The notes below the pieces were generated by a model. The model saw only the letters and a program-made list of their open reading frames with translations, was not told where the DNA came from and did not search any database. From NCBI GenBank assembly GCA_032871835.1, contig CM065300.1, positions 754,001 through 818,000 of the forward strand: a stretch of DNA of 64,000 nucleotides, given 5' to 3'. The DNA is from Dipteronia dyeriana. Taxonomy: Eukaryota > Streptophyta > Magnoliopsida > Sapindales > Sapindaceae. The translations under genes and the position numbers were made by a program. This document shows, in pieces, positions 54,371-64,000 of the stretch; the stretch's first letter is position 1; each line of letters starts with the position of its first letter.

Positions 54371-57300
54371 CAGTTTTTGTAATTTTATTTGGTAAATTCT
54401 GTTTAATCTTCACTGTCCATCACGAATATGAATGGTGGACATTTTTTTTTTTTAAAAGTTTTTTTTTGGGTTTTTTAATTGCAATATTTTTAACTTATTG
54501 AATATCTTAAATATTTAATATCAGAAAATTTATTAATTTGATTCCAACCATCCATTTTAAATAATCATGTAAAACTATTAATTAAGAATATTTTTCTATC
54601 ACAACAGGGGTACTTTGGTCATTTGAACGTCTTGTCCTAACCATACCAAACGCATAAGAGTACAGTTAACAGTTCTGTCCCAAGCCTTCCAAACACAGTA
54701 TAGAACAACATGTCCCGTCCCGTCCCACCTTGTTCTGTCCCATCTCAGTGCCAAACGCACCCTAAATAAACAATTACTTGAAGAATACTCAATCATTATG
54801 TTATACAAAATTGATTAGTATGAGATGGCCACTGTGCATAATTTGCATACTTCATTGTAATAGCTGGTGTGTGCCAGAATTTAGAACAGGTGCTTATTAG
54901 TTCTATCCATTTTCACATTAAATTTTACAGGAGTGTCCCTTTGGTTTCTCTTGCATACTCATTGGATTTATACTTTGCTTCTGGCATTTTTTTTTAAATA
55001 TGATTAAATTTATAGGTGAAGTCGCATATGCCTTCTGCTCTGGCTCCTCAATTGCCTTCATTTTGTCATAATCTGGTTGCAATTCTGGGCTCCTTGAAGT
55101 TTGATTATGGTGTTACTCTGAATGATGGTTATGTGCTGCGGTTGAAAACAGCAAAGAGGAGTTTGCTTATTTTCTGTGCTTTAGTTACGCGGCACCGGAA
55201 ATATTCTGATAAGTAATACTTTAATTTGTCTTTTAATTTATGAACAACTATTCAAGGTTGCTCATCATTTTTGTTGTCTTACTGTTTCAGGTTAATGCCA
55301 GATATTGTAAAGTGTGTTCTACATTTAGTCAAATATAGCACAAACATCAGTGTAAGTTTCACTTTTGATTTTCTCAATCCTCAGTTGCTTCAAAGATAGC
55401 ATGGCCTTTTAAATCAAATAAAATGTGTAATGAGCAAATGCATATCTGGATTGTTTTAAACTCACGTGCATTAATTGTTCTATTTTGAACAAAAAATTCA
55501 TTTCGGAGTGTGCTGCCGCTTGCCGTTTCCTTATCCCAAAGAAAAATTCCAATTCCCTTAGTGATTTTTTATATTGGTGCTTAGGATGATCTTATATGTC
55601 TCTGACATATGACCTGATTTAACTCACTTTTTTATTAGTCCTAGCTGTCTCATATACTGCTTTTTTGGATACGAAATTTGAAAAACGATTTTCTTTCTGC
55701 AGAAGCTTGATTTCTTACAGGAGAGGATCATCTCATTAGCATTTGATGTGATTGCACACATTCTGGAGACAGGCCCTGTAATCTCTTTCACATTTGTTTG
55801 TTTATAGTTGAATATTGCTTAAGCGGTGGATGTGGACCACTATGTGCCTCTGTCTTTACTGTTTTAAGTTCATTGTAAACAGGGCTGGAGATTAGTTTCA
55901 CCACACTTTTCGTTTTTGTTGGACACTGCAATCTTCCCAGCATTGGAACTAAATGAGAAGGTATGCTTAATATATATTAAAAATATGTTTACTATCATTT
56001 GAAATTTCTTTGGAGGTTACAATTTTACTTGAACTAATTCATAGAGTTTATGGCTGTTCTAATGAGTAGGATATTTCAGAGTGGGAAGAAGATGCAGATG
56101 AGTACATACGGAAGAATCTTCCCTCTGAACTTGTATGGAAGTATATGATCCTTGTTAGATTCAAATATCCAATAACCATTTTGATTACTACTATAATGTT
56201 CCTTCTTTGTTGGCATACAGGAAGAAATTTCTGGATGGAGGGAAGATCTGTTTACTGCAAGAAAAAGCTCTATAAATTTACTAGGTGTCATTTCAATGTC
56301 AAAGGTTGATACTTGATAGTTCTTCATAAAAGTATGCGCTACATCTTCTATTACAATTATTGTATAGTTTGTTTTTATGTCTGCAGGGGCCTCCAGTGAG
56401 AACTTCTAGTAACGGTTCTTCAGCTTCATCCAAGCGTAAGAAAGATGAACGGAGCAAGAGAAATAGTCTATGTAGTTCTATGGGGGAGTTGTTGGTGCTT
56501 CCATATTTGTCAAAGTTTTCCATTCCTTGTGATGCTAATGCGTCTGATTCTAGAATTCTAAAAGAGTAAGTTCACTAACTTGCCTCCTAGATATATTAAT
56601 GATTCTCTTTTTCAAATAAAACTTCTGAAAGTAATCGTAAATCATTCACAAGGATCTAACGTACCATCAACTCAACTGTTAGGGTTTAGCTGCAATAATC
56701 TGCATTCTGTTTTCTTTCATTCTTTCCCTTTCATGGGATGGGGGTGTGGTTTAATTAATTTGGCTGCAGTATGATATTCTAAATGGCACTTTAATCAGCT
56801 GAGTTAATATTTACATATCCGTTGTGTTAAACAGTTGCTACACATGATGCTTTTTCCGCCCTTTTTTCTTAGGTAATTCAAGGTGTGCACAAATTTGCTG
56901 CAAGGTTTGTTGTTGTTAATACTGTAAATTCTAGTTCATATCTTCGTTCTGAACATCAATTCTACCTACACATTTAATCCTTTCTCACCTACTTATGCAC
57001 CGGGTAAAAAGTTCAGTTAATAGATTTGGGGTTTATGTTTATGAGTTGAATTAGTTGTATATTTACCATGCTTCCTGGTTAGTTTAAGGAATAAACATGA
57101 AAATTATTTATTTCAAAACTATCTGATGATGATTTGTGAATTGTTATGGAATGTCACATGTGAAGCTTATTAACTCCAGTGCCAATGCTTCTTGGCCTGT
57201 TGCTTTATCGCTCTTCTTTAAACCACCGGTACACATAAAGTTTTGGGTTAATGCCTAGCTAGGCAGGGTTTTAAGTTGTTACCGATTGGATGAAGGTTAC

Positions 57301-60300
57301 ATTAAAATTCTCATTTTCTTTTATTTGTTTCTTTAGTGCCTTCTGTCTGTGTGCTATTATCTCATTCTGTTATCATGTTAACCATGGCAGTTATTTTGGT
57401 GTTTTAATGGCTTATGGTGGCCTGCAAGATGTAAGAAAATCTAACTCCATTTGCTCAACTAGTTAATTATTGTGGAGTGTGGTTTATCAAGAGTCTACAA
57501 ATGCAGATTTTAATTCATATATACGATTACAGTTTCTAAGGGAGCAGAAACCTGAATTCACAACAAATCTGGTTCGTAGTCGGGTACTACCATTGTATAC
57601 TGTTTCTGCATGCCTACCATACTTGGTTGCCTCTGCTAATTGGGTTCTTGGGGAACTTGTTAGCTGTCTGCCTGAAGTGAGACAATTACTCATCTCGGCT
57701 TCTTATTTTTTTTTTCATTCAGCAGAAGCATTACTATTCAAGAATTTACCTTTTGTTTTATCTTTAGTTACCTATTCTGCCTTTATTCCATTACAGTTTA
57801 TTAAGCACTGAATTCTTTTTGATGTACCACAATCTTAGGCATGCCATCTCTAAGTATTCAGTCTTATTTACAGGATATGAGTGGAGAGGTATATACCGCA
57901 TTGCTCAAGGCATTGGCAATGCTGGATATGAAGGATATCTCCTTTTATCCTGTGCGGGTTTCTGCAGCTGGGGCAATCCATGGGCTTCTTGATGTAGGTC
58001 TCTAAATCAAAGTTTAGGATTGCAATATGTCAAATTTGTGATTCTTGTTAGTCATTTACCTTTTATGTTTTTTTCTTCTTCAGAATGACTACCTTCCACC
58101 CGAGTGGTATCCTCTTCTACAAGTTCTAGTTGGAAGGATTGGTAATGAAGATGAAGAAAATTCCATTTTATTTCAGCTTCTCAGTTCTGTGGTGGGGGCT
58201 GCAAATGAAAACGTTGCAGATCATATCCCTTATATCATTTCATCATTGGTTTGTACGATCTCAAAGCGCATGCATCCCAGCTTAGAGCCATGGCCACAGG
58301 TATGTACGGTTTCCTATGGTTTGTCTATCTAGTCAATCACTTTTTAAACAACCATTTTTTCTCTTCTTCTCCCCCTTCCAACAGTTAAACAGCCATTATT
58401 AACTGAAGCTAAATTCAATTAATGAATGGAAATTGTATTCATTGTAGGTTGTTGAACGAGGCTTTGCAGCATTAGCTTTAATGGCTCAGTCTTGGGAAAA
58501 CTCAATGCCTGAAGAGGCTGAGCGGATTGATTCAAGTGAAAAGTGGACATCTGGTCAAGCTACAATTGCTAAAGCCTTGTCAGCACTCTTGCAACAGGCT
58601 TGGTTTACACCCATCGATTCTTTGGTTAGTCTAAGTTTTTTGTAATATTCTGAAAACATGGCTCTGTTTCTATCTCCCACTCTCTCAGCTTATTTTCATT
58701 AGATTGTACATATTTATTTATTTATTGTCATGCCAAGAGAAAACTGACGTTGAAAAAAAATATCTTGATTTGACTTAAAGATATTTTTATTCCATTCATA
58801 TTATGTGGATTTAGCGCATTTCTTGGTAAGATGTGGGCCGGTATTCTTTTTCTTTCATTTCTCAAATGATACCTTGATGCAGTCAACATTTCTCATTTAA
58901 CATTAACTTTTGATCAGGAAGGTGAAGTTTCATCCTCTGGATCCCCTCCATCATGCATAGATGATGCTTCCACATTGCTGCGGTCTATCATACTCGCTGT
59001 TTCTGAAAGTAATGTGATTGTAGAGCTCAAATTATCCGAGTTATTATTAGTTTGGGCTGACTTGATTGCGGATTGGCATGCTTGGGAGGAAACAGAGGAT
59101 TTATCGATCTTTGATTGTATTGAAGAGGTTGTTAGTCTACACAGTAAATATGGGCTCAAGAATTTTATTGTTAGACAGATGCCATCTCCTCCAGCTCCAC
59201 CAGTACCCCCGCAGTCTATCATTGAAGGCATCAGTGCTTTTCTCAGTGAGGCCATTGTACAATATCCATCTGCAACATGGAGGGCCTGTGCATGTGTGCA
59301 TACACTGTTACATGTTCCGAATTACTCTGAAACAGAGGGTGTGAAGCAAACATTGACCATTGCTTTCAGCCGGGCAGCATTTTCTCATTTTAGGAGAATT
59401 CAAAGCAAGCCTTGTTCACTGTGGAAGCCTTTGGTGCTTGCTATATCATCATGCTACCTGTGTTATCCTGATATAGTGGAGGGGATTTTAAAGAAGGAAG
59501 AAAATGGAGGCTTCACAATCTGGGGATCTGCACTGGCTTATATCTGCAGTAGCTCTTTTGAACCCGGTCTGTCATTGGAGACGGAGATTAAATTAGTTGG
59601 TAAGTTTGTTATTTTTATGGCTTTTAAATTCCTCAATTTCTTCCAGGAGCCGCATAGTGAAGAGCCTAACAAATTTGTTTTAATTCTCAGTGCTGACTCT
59701 GACCAAAGTGGTTGAACGAATGCTCGGATTAGGGAATCCTGGTGGCAGTTTGTTACAGGATTCTTATGCTTCACTGATGGAAATGTCAGTGCGACTCAAA
59801 GAACTGCAGGAACAAACGGAAAACGACGAAGAAGATGAAGAAGAGGCTGAAGATGAAGATGATGAGGAAAGCCTAGATGATGATGAGGTTTGAATTTTAA
59901 AACAACGTACATAGATCTGACTTCCAAATAATGCTAAGCTAGAAATAGTTTGCATATTACTATTTATCTGAGTTGAGGATCAGAAAAATTAAAAATGTAG
60001 ATGGAGTTTGATATTACTTAGAAGTACATTAACTGATATCTGGAAGTTAACTTCACGTTACATTCGCCTGATTAGGATTCTGAAGATGATGAACATGAAG
60101 AAACTGAAGCAGAGTTCCTAGAAAGATATGCTCGAGCAGCACTTGAATTGGAAAGTGATTCGCTTGTTGAAGAAGGAGATGTAGAAGATCAAGAACGTGA
60201 AATCGAATTGGGTAAGCTTATCAATCCCATTTTCTACATTGTGTCATTTAACGATGTTTACGTGCATAACTATAAACTTCTTCACATAACAAATACTTGT

Positions 60301-60519
60301 CAAATAACGTAACAATAAGATGATGGTGGACTTCCTTTTTTATACAACCATCCATTAAACGTGATTACAGGTTCTTTAGAAGAGATCGATCCGCTGAAAG
60401 TGATGGCTGTGTTATTACAGAGATACCATAATGTCCTCACACAAGGTCAGGCATTCCCATCGCAAGTGATTTCAAATTTTTCGAGTGCATTTCCTCAGTA
60501 CACCTTGTTCTTTCAGTAA
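51698..60519 (+). CDS. Importin-beta-like nuclear transport receptor (ARM/HEAT-repeat)
   Basis: Twenty-one exons join in frame to about 1,092 residues: 51698-51845, 52259-52431, 52540-52710, 53014-53124, 53218-53295, 55016-55212, 55291-55351, 55703-55777, 55883-55960, 56070-56132, 56221-56304, 56387-56565, 57391-57430, 57533-57676, 57874-57993, 58084-58299, 58448-58624, 58918-59599, 59691-59887, 60076-60211, 60371-60519. All introns are GT-AG. Residues about 48-70 (GQRIAAATYLKNFTRRNVES) are the importin N-terminal repeat that binds Ran; the rest is helical repeats. The C-terminal part has an acidic stretch (about residues 980-1,010, runs of D and E) as in the IPO7/IPO8/SAD2 group. It would carry cargo through nuclear pores. 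The exact paralogue is not certain. Intron 5 holds a Harbinger-like element. A broken duplicate lies at 46,273. Confidence 0.9.
53349..54762. mobile_element. Harbinger-like non-autonomous element in importin intron 5
   Basis: Inverted ends GGGTGCGTTTG and CAAACGCACCC, with subterminal GGGAC/GTCCC repeats, and TAA on both sides (53,346-53,348 and 54,763-54,765). Copy 1 of the gene has the empty site (about 47,942), so insertion followed the duplication. There is an (AT)n array at 54,311-54,368 and no transposase. Confidence 0.88.
54311..54368. repeat. (AT)n microsatellite inside the intronic element
   Basis: About 29 AT units. Flanking sequence resembles that next to pararetrovirus 1 at 5,752-5,830. 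Confidence 0.95.
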
Positions 60520-61315
60520 TCCTACTAAGAGAGTTTCGTTTGTAATTCTGCCTAGTAAAATATTCAATAGATTCTACAGGCCCATATACATTTCAAGGGG
60601 CTGTGGCACGAGCTTTATTTAATATTTGCGTTAAGTGCGATGTTATTTGTAGGCTTGAAAAAACAGTAAGTGCACCCTTTCTTGCATGCACTTTTCGTTA
60701 AAAAATCTCTTTATTTTTATAGTTTGTAACATTAATTTGACGTGTTTGTGGCTTGTGTGATTGAATTTTTTAAGTTCTACTTTTTGAAGTTTATCTTATG
60801 CATACAAGGAATACAAGAACCATTGAAAAATGAAGAATATTTTAAGACTTCAATAAAAAATATTTAATTGTACCAAAAAGATAATATTTTTTTAAAATAT
60901 GGTTTAAATTTTCTTAGGAATTGACCGTCTGAATAGACTAGTGGTTTCGATCGCTAAATAATTGGTTTTGAAACTTGGATATGGTTATAATTTTTGATTC
61001 AGTACATTTCAAAAATTCAATTTGTTTTAAAAAATTCAATTTGCTGTTTTCATTGCTTTCCCATTGAAAAAAATGCTTTTACGATAATAAAACGATGTAA
61101 ATGATATGTGAATTTAAGAATATTATTACATCAACGATTCCTTCAAATGAATAACAATGGTCAAAACTAAACTCCATTACAATTCAACAAAATAATTGGT
61201 ATCGATTACAAGCGCAATCAATATAAAAAAAAGTTGAAAAAAAATAAACTTCTATAAGCCAACAACACTGGATGCAACTCTGTCAGATTGATGAAGAAAT
61301 GACCACCAGCAACCT
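60520..61315. other. Convergent 3' regions of importin and ARF genes
   Basis: The two genes point toward each other. Non-coding AT-rich sequence; the importin 3' UTR probably covers the first 200 bases and the ARF 3' UTR the last 150. No other gene seen. Confidence 0.5.

Positions 61316-64000
<2,685 letters not shown>

Noticed and set aside
56866..56909. A 32-base exon-like piece in importin intron 12 with AG before and GT after, kept in both duplicates
   Set aside because: Joining it to exon 12 gives an immediate stop (GAG TAA), while skipping it restores the frame into exon 13. It could be a poison exon, but I have no support beyond splice-like borders.

Overview
The window is nuclear DNA from a flowering plant, most likely a eudicot. 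It is AT-rich, has spliced genes with GT-AG introns, and carries plant families: a secreted defensin-like peptide, 1-Cys peroxiredoxin, a galacturonan-binding WAK-type protein, an importin-beta-like karyopherin, ARF GTPase and tRNA-Ala. It is also loaded with plant transposons and integrated pararetroviral DNA. I cannot name the species.

Layout. 1-5,745: a decayed endogenous pararetrovirus (Caulimoviridae-like, minus strand, no integrase) bounded by TA-rich tracts. 5,750-9,450: diverged repeats, a short duplicate of the peroxiredoxin promoter, and a two-exon defensin-like gene on the minus strand (8,099-8,423) that is too small and split to show as a long ORF. 9,453-16,298: a decayed Ty1/copia element with both LTRs. 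16,300-18,760: microsatellite and repeats. 18,767-19,255: a Ty3 integrase fragment. 19,370-24,210: shuffled tandem fragments of an hnRNP-type glycine-rich RNA-binding gene, split by a transposon-like insert. 26,325-26,897: a long inverted repeat. 26,897-39,247: a second, much younger pararetrovirus integrated as a complex multimer. It has one complete genome unit on the minus strand, a truncated second unit head-to-tail with it, and a 2.9-kb partial unit in opposite orientation, with a TA run at one border and AT-rich sequence at the other.

39.3-64 kb is the gene-rich part: 1-Cys peroxiredoxin (40,949-41,942), a WAK-type galacturonan-binding protein (43,754-44,908), tRNA-Ala(UGC), an importin-beta-like pseudogene, a duplicate tRNA-Ala, the intact importin gene (51,698-60,519, 21 exons, about 1,092 aa) and ARF (minus strand, 61,316-63,102, 181 aa). 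The WAK/tRNA/importin block is a head-to-tail segmental duplication. Its breakpoints left a 5'-truncated WAK gene fused behind a 3'-truncated importin gene.

The genes do not form a pathway. The most informative things here are the inverted pararetroviral multimer with its conserved unknown second ORF, the unlisted defensin-like gene, a non-canonical splice donor in the peroxiredoxin, and the duplicated importin/tRNA block with a conserved ACGT-motif cluster.
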